From: Microbispora siamensis
Lineage (GTDB): Bacteria > Actinomycetota > Actinomycetes > Streptosporangiales > Streptosporangiaceae
Assembly: GCF_016863095.1 (NCBI RefSeq)
Contig: NZ_BOOF01000001.1
Coordinates: 326,195 to 390,194, forward strand
Direction: 5' to 3'
Length of the DNA stretch: 64,000 bases
Every line of letters begins with the position of its first letter. The first letter of the stretch is position 1. This document shows, in pieces, positions 45,497 to 55,497 of this stretch. The position numbers were made by a program, and so were the translations under genes. The notes under the pieces were generated by a model. The model was given only the letters and a program-made list of their open reading frames with translations, ran no database searches and had not been told where the DNA came from.

Positions 45497-46125
45497 GCGA
45501 TCACCGCCCGCAACTCGCGCGACTGCCGCAGCCAGCCGCGGAACCCGATCATCACCATCACGAAGAACAATCCGTACACGAGGCCGGAGACCACCAGCCC
45601 GGAGCTGAACGCCAGCGGCACCCCGACGAGGTCCACGGCGATCCAGATGATCCAGAAGTCGACCAGCGCCTTGCCCTGCGCCCAGGTCGCCACCGCGCTG
45701 CCGACGAAGATGTAGGCGTCCGGCCACGGCGCCCAGGAGATGTTCCAGCCACGGGAGTTGAGGAAGGTGAACAGCAGCGCGACCGCGACCGTCCCGGCGA
45801 CCATGACGCCCACGAGCGCCGTGCGCTCCCCGGCGCGCGCCGAGCGGATCGGCAGCTCCGCGCCGCCGCGCGTGCCACGCGACCACTTCACCCAGCCGTA
45901 GACCGCCAGGATTCCGAACAGCGCCTGCTTGAGCGCGTTGCCGGTGATGTGCGCGCTGACCGACGCCACGAACAGCAGCACGGAACCGACGAGCTGCACC
46001 GGCCAGGTCCAGATCGTTCTCCTGATCGCGAGCCAGACCGTGCCGAGCGCGCACACGTTGCCCACCAGGTCGGTCCACAGCACGTGCTGCCCGAAGACGT
46101 CGAACCCGGCCTCCGTCCAGCTCAT
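45493..46125 (-). CDS. PnuC-family transporter, probably riboflavin (PnuX-like)
   Basis: Membrane transporter with about seven hydrophobic segments in 210 residues. PnuC-family traits are [37 protein letters not shown], the [14 protein letters not shown] region and [20 protein letters not shown]. PnuC proteins normally import nicotinamide riboside, but related PnuX proteins encoded next to rib genes under FMN riboswitches import riboflavin. The position between ribE and ribBA favours the latter. Start ATG 46125 is preceded by GGAGGTGGC and overlaps the stop of the upstream short ORF. Confidence 0.88.
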   Translation of the reverse strand: MSWTEAGFDVFGQHVLWTDLVGNVCALGTVWLAIRRTIWTWPVQLVGSVLLFVASVSAHITGNALKQALFGILAVYGWVKWSRGTRGGAELPIRSARAGERTALVGVMVAGTVAVALLFTFLNSRGWNISWAPWPDAYIFVGSAVATWAQGKALVDFWIIWIAVDLVGVPLAFSSGLVVSGLVYGLFFVMVMIGFRGWLRQSRELRAVIA

Positions 46126-46229
46126 GCCACCTCCTCGCCTTCGGCTCGGAGTTCGGTCGTGCCGGAGGCGCGCGATTCAGCACCTCGCCAGGCACTGTGC
46201 CTATTGATTCGCTCGCTACGCTCGCTCAT
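46122..46229 (-). CDS. short coupling ORF beginning MSERSERI, copy 2 (35 aa)
   Basis: Small frame [20 protein letters not shown] followed by [15 protein letters not shown]. Its ATG overlaps the ribE stop and its TGA overlaps the pnuC-like start, both as ATGA. AAGGGGG at the ribE end can act as its SD; GGCGAGGAGG near its end serves the next gene. The middle differs from copy 1 while both ends are similar, and both flanks carry ATGAGC. Function as a peptide is unproven. Confidence 0.6.
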   Translation of the reverse strand: MSERSERINRHSAWRGAESRASGTTELRAEGEEVA

Positions 46230-46834
46230 GCCGAGACCCCCTTGGCGGTCGCGGCGGTGAGCCTCTCGACGTACTTGGCGATCACGTCGACCTCGAGGTT
46301 GACCGGCTCGCCCGGCTGCTTGCGGCCGAGCGTGGTGAGTTCGAGGGTGGTGGGGATCAGGCTGACGGAGAAGGAGTCGTCCGTCACCGCGGCCACGGTG
46401 AGGCTGACGCCGTCCACCGCGATCGAGCCCTTCTCCACGACGTACCTGGCGAGGTTCGCGGGCAGCGAGAGCCGCACGACCTCCCAGTGCTCCCCGGGCT
46501 CGCGCGACAGCACCTCCCCGGTCCCGTCCACGTGGCCCTGCACGATGTGCCCGCCGAGCCGCTGGTCGGCCCGTACGGCGCGCTCCAGGTTGACCCGCGA
46601 GCCGGGGCGCAGGGCCCCGAGCGAGGACCGGTCGAGGGTCTCCTTCATCACGTCGGCGGTGAAGGAGTCTCCCTCGGCATCGGCCACGGTGAGGCAGACG
46701 CCGTTGACGGCGATCGAGTCGCCGTGCCGGGCGTCGCCGGTGACGACCGCGCCGCGCACCGTGAGGCGCGCGGAGTCGCCGCGCGGCTCGAGTGCCACGA
46801 CCTCGCCGAGCTCCTCGACGATTCCGGTGAACAT
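46226..46834 (-). CDS. ribE: riboflavin synthase alpha chain
   Basis: Final enzyme of riboflavin synthesis, a dismutation of two lumazine molecules. The 202 residues show the internal duplication of the family: MFTGIVEELGEVVAL, SIAVNGVCLTVADAE and GGHIVQGHVDGTGEV in the first barrel and junction, SIAVDGVSLTVAAV in the second, ending VDVIAKYVERLTAA. Start ATG 46834 immediately follows the ribD stop. Also called ribC in some genera. Confidence 0.96.
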   Translation of the reverse strand: MFTGIVEELGEVVALEPRGDSARLTVRGAVVTGDARHGDSIAVNGVCLTVADAEGDSFTADVMKETLDRSSLGALRPGSRVNLERAVRADQRLGGHIVQGHVDGTGEVLSREPGEHWEVVRLSLPANLARYVVEKGSIAVDGVSLTVAAVTDDSFSVSLIPTTLELTTLGRKQPGEPVNLEVDVIAKYVERLTAATAKGVSA

Positions 46835-47959
46835 TCAGCTCTCCTTAGGGGACTGCGGGCCGGAGGACGTGGAATCCACGGAGGACTTCGGACGCAGGAC
46901 CAGCTTGAGGTCCGGCCCGACGGGGGTGACTTCGGCGAACTCCAGCCGGTGGATCTCGCTGATCGTCGAGACGCCCGCCGGGCCGAGCGCGGCCGCCCCC
47001 GCGCCCAGCAGCGCCGGGGCGAGGTAGCCGACGACCCGGTCGACCAGGCCCTCCCGGAGGAAGGCGCCGGCGAGGGTGGGCCCGCCTTCGATCAGCACGC
47101 TCACGATCTGCCTCCCGTGCAGCTCAGCCATGAGGGCGTGGAGGTCTATTCCGCCCGGGACGCGCGGGAGCCGTACGGCCTGGTGGGACAGGTGGGCGGG
47201 GACGGTCGCGTCCTCGGCCACGGCGACCAGCGTCGGGGCCTCGGCGTCGAGGACGCGGGCGGCGGCCGGGGTGCGGGCGCCCGGATCCACGACCACGCGC
47301 AGCACGGGCGCCGCGCGCAGGGGTGCGGGGACGCGGGCGGTCAGCCGGGGGTCGTCGGCGAGCACGGTGCCGATGCCGGCGACGACGGCGTCGCTCCCGG
47401 CCCGCAGGCGGTGCACGTCGGCCCTGGCCTCGGGTGAGGTGATCCACTGGCTGGTGCCGTCCTCGGCCGCCGAGCGGCCGTCCACGGTGGCGGCGAACTT
47501 CCAGGTCACGTACGGCCTGCGGGCCCGCACGAAGGTCAGCCAGGCGGCGTTGACCTCCTCGGCCTCGGCGGTCAGCACGCCCTCGTGCACGAGGACGCCG
47601 TGCCGCCGCAGGACGGCGGCGCCGCCCGCGGCCTTCGGGTTGGGGTCGGAGACGGCGACGACGACCCGGGCCACGCCCGCCTCCAGGAGGGCGGTGGAGC
47701 AGGGGCCGGTCCTGCCGGTGTGGTTGCAGGGCTCGAGCGTCACGTAGGCCGTGCCGCCCCTGGCCCGTTCGCCGGCCTCGCGCAGCGCCACGACCTCGGC
47801 GTGCGGGCCGCCGGCGTAGGCGTGGAAGCCCTCTCCCGCGACCTGTCCCGACGGGTCGAGGATCACGCAGCCGACGACGGGATTGGGGCTGGTGCCGCCC
47901 AGGCCCCGGGCGGCGAGCGCGATCGCGCGCCGCATGTGAAGGATGTCCCCTGAGGTCAC
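46835..47959 (-). CDS. ribD: riboflavin biosynthesis deaminase/reductase RibD
   Basis: Bifunctional enzyme for the second and third steps of riboflavin synthesis. The 374 residues have an N-terminal deaminase domain with zinc motifs HAEVVALREAGERA and EPCNHTGRTGPCSTALLEAG, and a C-terminal reductase domain with RRPYVTWKFAATVDGRSAA, VLADDPRLTARV and VLIEGGPTLAGAFL. Start GTG 47959 gives MTSGDILHMRRAIALAARGL, the normal N-terminus, with GAGAGGAAG upstream. Frames extending further run into the riboswitch. First gene of the operon. Confidence 0.95.
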   Translation of the reverse strand: MTSGDILHMRRAIALAARGLGGTSPNPVVGCVILDPSGQVAGEGFHAYAGGPHAEVVALREAGERARGGTAYVTLEPCNHTGRTGPCSTALLEAGVARVVVAVSDPNPKAAGGAAVLRRHGVLVHEGVLTAEAEEVNAAWLTFVRARRPYVTWKFAATVDGRSAAEDGTSQWITSPEARADVHRLRAGSDAVVAGIGTVLADDPRLTARVPAPLRAAPVLRVVVDPGARTPAAARVLDAEAPTLVAVAEDATVPAHLSHQAVRLPRVPGGIDLHALMAELHGRQIVSVLIEGGPTLAGAFLREGLVDRVVGYLAPALLGAGAAALGPAGVSTISEIHRLEFAEVTPVGPDLKLVLRPKSSVDSTSSGPQSPKES

Positions 47960-47973
47960 CCCGGTCTTCCTCT

Positions 47974-48025
47974 CGCCGTTGTCTACGGCGGGCCCCGGGG
48001 TTAGTTCGGGATGCGGCCTCGCATC
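47974..48025 (-). promoter_or_regulatory. ribD leader hairpins, likely expression platform
   Basis: Two stems lie between the riboswitch and ribD: GATGCG/CGCATC at 48010-48025, and CGCCGT/ACGGCG at 47974-47990, the latter touching the SD (47966-47974). The lack of a T run suggests control of translation start rather than termination, but the switch itself is inferred. Confidence 0.45.
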
Positions 48026-48093
48026 ACCTGCACGGACGGCGCCGCTGCCGGCGCGGCCATACGGCCGTCCGGCGGCACCACGGCCGTCCGTTC

Positions 48094-48242
48094 GCGCGCT
48101 TCCTCCCATCCGGACTTTCACCGTCGGTCCTGGAATCTCACCAGGTCCACCGGCCGATGGCTTCGGCCGGGTCGCGGACTGTCACCCCTGGGGACCAGGG
48201 ATGTCACCGCCGGTTCGGAATTACACCGACCCCGGAGCACGC
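48094..48242 (-). ncRNA. FMN riboswitch (RFN element)
   Basis: Minus-strand leader of ribD matching the RFN core: GTGCTCCGGGGTCGGTGTAA near the 5' side, then AATTCCGAACCGGCGGTGAC, AGTCCGCGACCC, GGTGGACCTGGTGAGATTCC and GACGGTGAAAGTCCGGATG with GGAGGAAG at the 3' side. The closing P1 stem pairs 48234-48242 with 48094-48103, with one bulge and one G-U pair. It should repress ribD, ribE, the transporter, ribBA and ribH when FMN is abundant. Confidence 0.96.
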
Positions 48243-48583
48243 TGCTCTGCTACCCGTCAGTGTAGCCGTGCCCGGCTCGTTGCCCTAGCGCGGGATTGCG
48301 GTGATCTGCGGCACACGGTTACCAGATGCGGTTGGTCTCAGCCATGTGCGGGTTGTGTCATAAAGTTGTGACACAAAAGCATTTGTGTAATAAGCAGTGT
48401 TCCTCGCCGCGTATACCGAGGTCAATGCGGCCGCAGGACACAAGGTGATTTACTTTGCACAACGAAGCAGGCAAGTCGCGAACTACCCGCCTGAAGTGAT
48501 TGACCCCCGCAAAATTAGTTGCCAGGGTTCCCTATAGTCGGATCTCTTCCGCTCGTTAATGGTCCATCCGGGAGCACCGCACC
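48243..48583. other. divergent region between rib operon and peptide transporter operon
   Basis: No gene supported. It is much AT-richer than its surroundings at about 48350-48545. It must contain the rib promoter on the minus strand and the transporter promoter on the plus strand; TATAGT at 48533-48538 is a reasonable -10 for the latter, but I see no good -35 at standard spacing. An 8-bp inverted repeat is listed separately. Confidence 0.5.
48353..48376. promoter_or_regulatory. inverted repeat TTGTGTCA-N8-TGACACAA, candidate operator
   Basis: Perfect 8-bp arms at 48353-48360 and 48369-48376, about 210 bp before the transporter operon and 110 bp before the riboswitch. Related words TTGTGTAA (48383-48390) and GACACAAG (48438-48445) occur nearby. 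Which operon it controls is not evident. Confidence 0.5.
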
Positions 48584-49603
48584 ATGACGTTCCCCTCCTC
48601 GACCGCGACCGACGCCGCCGCGGAGTCCGCGGACACCGCGGGCACGGCCGGTTCCGGTTCCGCCGTCGTCGGCCGCTCGCCCGGCCAGCTCATGTGGCGC
48701 CGTTTCCGGCGCGACAAGACGGGCGTGGTATCGGCGATCATCGTGCTCGCGTTCTTCCTGATCGCGCTTCTGGCTCCCGTGATCGCCGCGTTGTACGGCA
48801 AGGACCCGTACACGACGTACGGCCAGAACCAGCCCGGCCTGCTCAACGAGTTCGGCTACCCGATCGCGCCCAACGGCGGCATGAGCGGCGAGTTCTGGTT
48901 CGGGCTGGAGCCGGGCCTGGGCCGCGACGTGTTCATGCAGCTCGTGTACGGCATCCGCACCTCGCTGAGCATCGCGGTCATCGTGACCGTGGTGTCCACG
49001 ATCATCGGCATCGTGATGGGCATCACCTCGGGCTACATCGGCGGCAAGACCGACTACGTGATCGGGCGGGTCATCGACACGCTGCTCGCCTTCCCCTCAC
49101 AGCTCTTCCTGATCGTCTTCCTGCCGGTCGTCGAGGCGGCGTTCGTGCTGCCCGAGGAGGAGACGCCGGTCTGGCTGCGGTACGTGTCCATCTGCGTCGT
49201 CCTCACCGTCCTCGGCTGGGCCACGATCGCCCGCCTGCTGCGCGCCCAGGTGCTGTCGCTGCGGGCGCGCGAGTTCGTGGAGGCCGCCCGCGTCACCGGC
49301 GCCTCGCCGGCGCGGGTGATCTTCAAGGAGCTGCTGCCCAACCTCTGGACGCCGATCATCATCCAGGCCACGCTCGCGCTCCCGCTCTACGTCGGCGCGG
49401 AGGCGGGCCTCGGCTTCCTCGGCGTCGGCATGACCGAGCCCACCCCCGACTGGGGCCGGATGTTCCAGGTGGGCGCGAACGTCTACCACTCCGACGTGAC
49501 CTACCTCCTGTTCCCCGGCGTGTCGATGCTGATCTTCGTCGTCGCCTTCAACCTGCTCGGGGACTCCATCCGCGACGCCTTCGACCCACGCACCAAGCGC
49601 TGA
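48584..49603 (+). CDS. peptide/nickel-type ABC transporter permease (DppC/OppC-like)
   Basis: Membrane subunit of an importer of peptides or related solutes. Of 339 residues, a Ser/Ala/Gly-rich N-terminus is followed by the OppC_N region (LMWRRFRRDKTGVVSAII) and about six membrane segments. The EAA loop reads EFVEAARVTGASPARVIFKE and the C-terminal GLGFLGVGMTEPTPDWGRM is typical of DppC. Start ATG 48584. Unusually, the C-type permease comes first in the operon, ahead of the binding protein and the B-type permease. Confidence 0.92.
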   Translation: MTFPSSTATDAAAESADTAGTAGSGSAVVGRSPGQLMWRRFRRDKTGVVSAIIVLAFFLIALLAPVIAALYGKDPYTTYGQNQPGLLNEFGYPIAPNGGMSGEFWFGLEPGLGRDVFMQLVYGIRTSLSIAVIVTVVSTIIGIVMGITSGYIGGKTDYVIGRVIDTLLAFPSQLFLIVFLPVVEAAFVLPEEETPVWLRYVSICVVLTVLGWATIARLLRAQVLSLRAREFVEAARVTGASPARVIFKELLPNLWTPIIIQATLALPLYVGAEAGLGFLGVGMTEPTPDWGRMFQVGANVYHSDVTYLLFPGVSMLIFVVAFNLLGDSIRDAFDPRTKR

Positions 49604-49637
49604 CTCCGTGAGCGCGCACCCCCATAGGAAGGACCAC

Positions 49638-51431
49638 ATGAGATCGCATAGCAGGCGGATCGCCTCGATGACGGCCGTGCTCGCGGCAGGCGCGCTGGCC
49701 CTGGCCGGCTGCGCCAAGGGCGGGGGCGGCGGGGCGCCCCAGGGCGCCGCGGGCACCTCGCAGAAGCCGCTGGAGAACAAGGCCGTCAGCGCGATCGCGG
49801 TCGGCACCGCCGACGACTCCAAGGGCCCCGCCCCGGAGGTGCCGGGCGCCAAGTCCGGCGGCACCGTCTACATGATCGACCGGGACGACTTCAGCCACCT
49901 GGACCCGGGCCGCGTCTACCTGAACTACAACTCCTCGGTGTCCCACCTGTTCACCCGCCAGCTCACCGCCTACAAGCACGACGACTCGGGCAACATCAAG
50001 CTGGTCGGCGACCTGGCCACCGACACCGGCACCACCACCGACGGCGGCAAGACGTGGAAGTTCACGCTCAAGGACGGCCTGAAGTGGCAGGACGGCACGC
50101 CGATCACCTCCGGTGACATCAAGTACAGCTTCGAGCGCCTGTTCGCCGACTTCATCACCGAGGGCCCGGACTACGCCGAGACGTGGCTGGTCCCGGACCC
50201 GAAGAAGCCGTTCCGCGACCAGTACAAGGGCCCGTACGACGGCAAGGAGCTCGACACGATCGAGACTCCGGACGACAAGACGGTGGTCTTCCACCTCAAC
50301 GGCGCGCACCCGGACTTCAACTTCACCGTGGCCATGACCGGCTACGGCGCCGTGCCCAAGGCGCAGGACACCAAGCAGAAGTACGACAAGCAGCCGTTCT
50401 CCTCGGGTCCGTACAAGATCGTGAGCCACATCACGGACAAGTCGATGGACCTGGAGCGCAACGAGAACTGGGACCCGAAGACCGACCCGATCCGGCACGC
50501 CTACCCGGACAAGTTCCACATGGAGTTCGGGATCCAGTCCCAGCAGTCCACCGAGCGCTTCCTGGCCGACGCCGGCAACGACAAGAACGCGTTCACCTTC
50601 CACAACGCGGTCGCCCCCGAGCGGGTCCAGGAGGTGCTGGGCAACGCCGAGGTGATGAAGCGGTCGGTGCAGGGCCTGACGCCGTTCACCACCTTCTACA
50701 ACATCAACACCAAGCGGATCACCGACGTCAACGTCCGCAAGGCGATCATCACGGCGTGGCCGTCGAAGCAGATCCAGCAGATCGGCGGCGGTGAGATCAA
50801 CACCGGCAAGATCGCGACGACCGTCATGAGCCCGACGGTCCTCGGCTACGAGGCCTTCGACCTGTACGGCAAGCTGGCCAAGCCCGAGGGCGACCCCGAG
50901 GCGGCCAAGGCGCTGCTCGCCAAGTCGGGCACCCCGAACCCGACGGTGGTCTACGCCTACAACCAGACGCCGACCCAGGAGAAGGTCACCGTCGCCATCA
51001 AGGAGGCGCTCACCAAGGCCGGCTTCAAGGTCGTGGCCAAGCCGCTGAACGCGGGCACCTACTACGACGCCATCGGCCCGGTGGACAACAAGTACGACAT
51101 CTACTGGGGCGGCTGGGCGGCCGACTGGCCGACCGGATCGACCGCGATCCAGCCGCAGTACGACGGCCGCCTGATCTCGGACAACGCGCCGAACTACACG
51201 CACCTCAACGTGCCGGAGATCAACGACGCCATCGACAAGGCCAACGCGATCACCGACGCCGCCGAGGCGGGCAAGGCGTGGGCCGCGATCGACCGTCAGA
51301 TCATGGACCAGGCCGCGATCGTGCCTGAGTACTACCAGACGTACTTCGGCCTGTACGGCTCGGGCCTCGGCGGGGTGAAGTTCGACCCGATCGAGGGCGA
51401 GCAGTCGGCGCTCGACATCTACGTCAAGTAG
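49638..51431 (+). CDS. ABC transporter substrate-binding lipoprotein, family 5
   Basis: Extracytoplasmic binding protein of the SBP_bac_5 family (oligopeptides, dipeptides, nickel and others). The 597 residues have a signal sequence and lipobox LAGC at 22-25, so Cys25 is lipidated. The mature protein shows TWKFTLKDGLKWQDGTPITS, the family signature, and SGPYKIVSHITDKSMDLERN, YNINTKRITDVNVRKAI and YDIYWGGWAADWPTGS. Start ATG 49638 follows AGGAAGG; a GTG 30 bases earlier is less likely. A strong hairpin follows the gene, which may raise its transcript level over the downstream genes. Confidence 0.92.
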   Translation: MRSHSRRIASMTAVLAAGALALAGCAKGGGGGAPQGAAGTSQKPLENKAVSAIAVGTADDSKGPAPEVPGAKSGGTVYMIDRDDFSHLDPGRVYLNYNSSVSHLFTRQLTAYKHDDSGNIKLVGDLATDTGTTTDGGKTWKFTLKDGLKWQDGTPITSGDIKYSFERLFADFITEGPDYAETWLVPDPKKPFRDQYKGPYDGKELDTIETPDDKTVVFHLNGAHPDFNFTVAMTGYGAVPKAQDTKQKYDKQPFSSGPYKIVSHITDKSMDLERNENWDPKTDPIRHAYPDKFHMEFGIQSQQSTERFLADAGNDKNAFTFHNAVAPERVQEVLGNAEVMKRSVQGLTPFTTFYNINTKRITDVNVRKAIITAWPSKQIQQIGGGEINTGKIATTVMSPTVLGYEAFDLYGKLAKPEGDPEAAKALLAKSGTPNPTVVYAYNQTPTQEKVTVAIKEALTKAGFKVVAKPLNAGTYYDAIGPVDNKYDIYWGGWAADWPTGSTAIQPQYDGRLISDNAPNYTHLNVPEINDAIDKANAITDAAEAGKAWAAIDRQIMDQAAIVPEYYQTYFGLYGSGLGGVKFDPIEGEQSALDIYVK

Positions 51432-51440
51432 CAGCAACCC

Positions 51441-51473
51441 GGGTCCGCCGCCCCTCCGCGGGGCGGCGGACCC
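51441..51473 (+). terminator. strong hairpin between binding protein and B-type permease genes
   Basis: Perfect 14-bp arms, 51441-51454 and 51460-51473, around a 5-base loop, starting 10 bp after the binding-protein stop. In transporter operons such hairpins often protect or attenuate, giving excess binding protein. Some read-through is expected because the remaining subunits lie downstream. Confidence 0.75.
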
Positions 51474-51509
51474 CCGGCCCGTCCCGCCCGCAGGAGCAAG
51501 TGCGAGACC

Positions 51510-52490
51510 ATGACCAGCTATCTGGTACGCCGCGTCGCCGGCGCCCTCGTGATCCTGATCATCATCAGCGCGATCACGTTCTACCTCTTCTACGCCGTGC
51601 CGCGTGACCCCGCCAGGGCGTTCTGCGGCAAGATCTGCCAGCCCGAGACGCTGGCGCTGATCCGGCACAACCTGGGCATGGACGAACCGCTGTTCGTGCA
51701 GTACTGGCACTGGCTGGTCGGCATCTTCGCGGGCCGGGAGTTCGTCCAGTTCGGCTCGTGCCCGGCGCCCTGCCTCGGCTACTCCTTCGCCACCCAGGAG
51801 CCCGTCTTCAGCGCCATCGTCGACCGTTTCCCGGTGACGCTGTCGCTCACCCTCGGCGCCTCGGTGGTCATCCTGGCGTTCGGCATCCTCACCGGCATGA
51901 TCGCGGCCTGGAAGGTCGGGCAGCCGCTCGACAAGATCGCCAGCTCCTCGTCGGTCATCGGGGCCTCGCTCCAGATCTACTTCGTCGGGCCGCTGCTGGC
52001 GTTCTACCTGGTGGACACCATGCAGCTGATCCCGAGACCGTCCTACGTGCCGATCACCGAGAACCCGCTGGACTGGTTCACCCACCTGATGCTGCCGTGG
52101 GTGGTGCTGTCGATCATCTTCACCGCCAACTACACGCGCATGACCCGCTCGCAGATGGTCGAGCAGCTCGCCGAGGACTACGTCCGCACGGCGCGCGCCA
52201 AGGGCATGTCGAGCCGGACGGTGTTCTTCCGCTTCGCCTGGCGGGGCGCGATGATCCCCATTATCACGATCTTCGGTGTGGACCTCGCCACGCTCCTGGG
52301 CGGCGCGATCATCACCGAGCAGACGTTCAGCCTCCACGGCATCGGCGAGCTGGCCGTGCGCGCCGTGCAGAACACCGACCTGCCGATGCTGCTCGGCGTG
52401 ACCATCGTGGGCGCGGCGGCGATCGTCCTGCTGAACATCGTCGTGGACGTGCTCTACGCGTTCATCGACCCGCGGGTCCGCCTGAGCTGA
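51510..52490 (+). CDS. peptide/nickel-type ABC transporter permease (DppB/OppB-like)
   Basis: Second membrane subunit of the importer. The 326 residues begin MTSYLVRRVAGALVILIIIS, the DppB-type N-terminus, followed by PRDPARAFCGKICQPETLAL and about six membrane segments. The EAA loop reads EDYVRTARAKGMSSRTVFFR and LLGGAIITEQTFSLHGIGEL follows near the C-terminus. The extra cysteines in the first extracytoplasmic loop (CGKIC and CPAPC) are less usual. Start ATG 51510, 78 bp after the binding-protein gene. Confidence 0.93.
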   Translation: MTSYLVRRVAGALVILIIISAITFYLFYAVPRDPARAFCGKICQPETLALIRHNLGMDEPLFVQYWHWLVGIFAGREFVQFGSCPAPCLGYSFATQEPVFSAIVDRFPVTLSLTLGASVVILAFGILTGMIAAWKVGQPLDKIASSSSVIGASLQIYFVGPLLAFYLVDTMQLIPRPSYVPITENPLDWFTHLMLPWVVLSIIFTANYTRMTRSQMVEQLAEDYVRTARAKGMSSRTVFFRFAWRGAMIPIITIFGVDLATLLGGAIITEQTFSLHGIGELAVRAVQNTDLPMLLGVTIVGAAAIVLLNIVVDVLYAFIDPRVRLS

Positions 52491-52546
52491 GCGCGCCCGA
52501 CCAAGCCGAACGCCCAACCAAGTCGAACCGGGAACTGGAGCAGCAA

Positions 52547-53607
52547 GTGACCACCGTGTCGTGGAGCGGCGAGCCGGGGACCTCGCGCGGCCCCGGGCCG
52601 TTCCTGTCCGTCCGCGACCTGAGCGTCGAGTTCAGCACCGAGGACGGCATCGTGCACGCCGTCGACGGCCTGTCCTTCGATCTGGAGAAGGGCACCACGC
52701 TCGGCATCGTCGGCGAGTCCGGATCGGGCAAGTCGGTGACCAACCTCGCCATCCTCGGCCTGCACGACCCCGCCCACACGAAGATCGGCGGGGAGATCTG
52801 GCTGGAGGACCAGGAGCTGATCTCGGCGGACCGCGGCACGATGGAGAAGCTCCGCGGCAACCGCGTCGCGATGATCTTCCAGGACCCGCTGACCGCGCTG
52901 TCGCCGTTCCACACGATCGGCCGGCAGATCGGCGAGGTCTACCGCAAGCACAAGGGCGCGAGCAAGAAGGAGGCGCGCGACCGGGCCGTCGAGATGCTCC
53001 GGCGCGTGGGCATCCCCCAGCCGGAGACGCGGGTGGACCACTACCCGCACGAGTTCTCGGGCGGCATGCGGCAGCGCGCGATGATCGCGATGGCGCTGGT
53101 GTGCGACCCCGACCTGCTCATCGCCGACGAGCCGACGACGGCGCTCGACGTGACCGTGCAGGCGCAGATCCTCGACCTGCTCAAGGAGCTTCAGCAGCAG
53201 TTCGGCACCGCGATCATCCTGATCACCCACGACCTCGGGGTCGTGGCGGGCACCGCCGACAACGTCCTGGTGATGTACGCCGGGCGGGCGGCCGAGCGCG
53301 GCACCGTCCGCGAGGTGCTGCGCGAGCCGCGCCATCCCTACACCTGGGGCCTGCTGTCGTCGATGCCGCGCCTGAACTCGTCCGTGGACGTCCCGCTGAA
53401 GCCGGTGCGCGGCACTCCCCCGAGCCTGCTGAACCCGCCGTCCGGCTGCCCGTTCCACCCGCGCTGCGACTACCCGAAGCTCGCCGGGCCGGAGCTGTGC
53501 TTCAACCAGCGGCCGTCGATCTCCCCCGAGACCGGGCACGGCGACGCCTGCTACCTCACCCTCGAGCAGAAGAGGGAACTCCGCACCGCGAAGATCGAGG
53601 ACCGCGC

Positions 53608-53611
<4 letters not shown>
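52547..53611 (+). CDS. peptide/nickel-type ABC transporter ATPase (DppD/OppD-like)
   Basis: First nucleotide-binding subunit. The 354 residues carry Walker [17 protein letters not shown]-loop [17 protein letters not shown], signature [15 protein letters not shown], Walker [19 protein letters not shown] and switch His [11 protein letters not shown]. The C-terminal oligopeptide extension [20 protein letters not shown] with further Cys ([14 protein letters not shown]) may bind an iron-sulfur cluster as in related proteins. Start GTG 52547 has GGAG seven bases upstream. Stop overlaps the next gene as ATGA. Confidence 0.93.
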
Positions 53612-54639
<1,028 letters not shown>

Positions 54640-54647
54640 CGCGAGCC

Positions 54648-54681
54648 GCCGGGCGCGCAGCCCCCGCGTTCGCAGCCCGGC
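54648..54681. terminator. possible terminator between convergent genes
   Basis: GCCGGGC (54648-54654) can pair with GCCCGGC (54675-54681) around a 20-base loop in the 50-bp gap between the transporter operon and rpe. A long loop makes it uncertain. Confidence 0.4.
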
Positions 54682-54689
54682 TGTTCCGT

Positions 54690-55361
54690 TCAGGCGGGCG
54701 GGGTGGCCCGCTCGGCGAGGCTCCGCAGCTCCGCGACGGCGCGGGCGGGGTCGTCGGCGCCGTAGACGGCGTTGCCCGCCACGAAGACGTCGGCCCCGGC
54801 CTCGGCGCAGCGCTCGATCGTCTCCGCCGAGACGCCGCCGTCCACCTGCAGCCACACCTCGCCGCCGTGCTTGTCGATCAGCGCCCGGGCCCGCGCCAGC
54901 TTCGGCAGCACGATGTCGAGGAAGCGCTGCCCGCCGAAGCCCGGCTCGACGGTCATGACGAGCATCATGTCGATCTCGGGCAGCAGGTCCTCGTACCCCT
55001 CGACGGCGGTCGCCGGGTTCAGCGCCAGGCCGGCCCTCGCGCCCGCGGCGCGGATCGCCCGCAGCGTGCGGACGGCGGCCTTGGCCGCCTCGGCGTGGAT
55101 CGTGACGCTGGCCGCTCCCGCCTCGGCGTAGTCCGGCGCCCACCGGTCCGGGTCCTGGATCATCAGGTGGCAGTCGATCGGCGTCGAGGTCGCCTTGAGC
55201 AGCGACTCGACGACCGGCAGTCCGAGCGTCAGGTTGGGCACGAACTGGTAGTCCATCACGTCGACGTGGAGCCAGTCGGCGACGTCCTCCACTCGGGCGG
55301 CCTCGTCGGCGAGGCGCGCGAAGTCCGCGGACAGGATGCTGGGCGAGATCTGAACGGCCAT
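54690..55361 (-). CDS. rpe: ribulose-phosphate 3-epimerase
   Basis: TIM-barrel enzyme of the pentose phosphate pathway, interconverting ribulose 5-phosphate and xylulose 5-phosphate. The 223 residues start [20 protein letters not shown], with metal and catalytic residues in [45 protein letters not shown] and [19 protein letters not shown]. Start ATG 55361. It lies 136 bp downstream of rsmB, a neighbourhood (def-fmt-rsmB-rpe) shared by many actinomycetes. Confidence 0.96.
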   Translation of the reverse strand: MAVQISPSILSADFARLADEAARVEDVADWLHVDVMDYQFVPNLTLGLPVVESLLKATSTPIDCHLMIQDPDRWAPDYAEAGAASVTIHAEAAKAAVRTLRAIRAAGARAGLALNPATAVEGYEDLLPEIDMMLVMTVEPGFGGQRFLDIVLPKLARARALIDKHGGEVWLQVDGGVSAETIERCAEAGADVFVAGNAVYGADDPARAVAELRSLAERATPPA

Positions 55362-55497
55362 AGTCCCTGCAGTCTATTTCGCCCGGGCGTCGGTCCCGTC
55401 CCTCCCCGGCGGCGCGGACGCACCGGTCTCCTGACCGCACCCACGGCGAATGCGCCGACCGCAGGCCGCGCCGAGGCCCGGGCTCCGGGCCACCCGT

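Noticed and set aside
48000..48121. RibD extension upstream of 47959
   Set aside because: The upstream frame runs through the leader into the riboswitch and adds non-conserved residues; GTG 47959 has the SD and the conserved N-terminus.
49548..52517. Minus-strand open frame of nearly 1000 codons opposite the binding protein and permease genes
   Set aside because: The plus strand encodes recognisable transporter subunits; the antisense frame is a Val/Asp/Arg-rich shadow.
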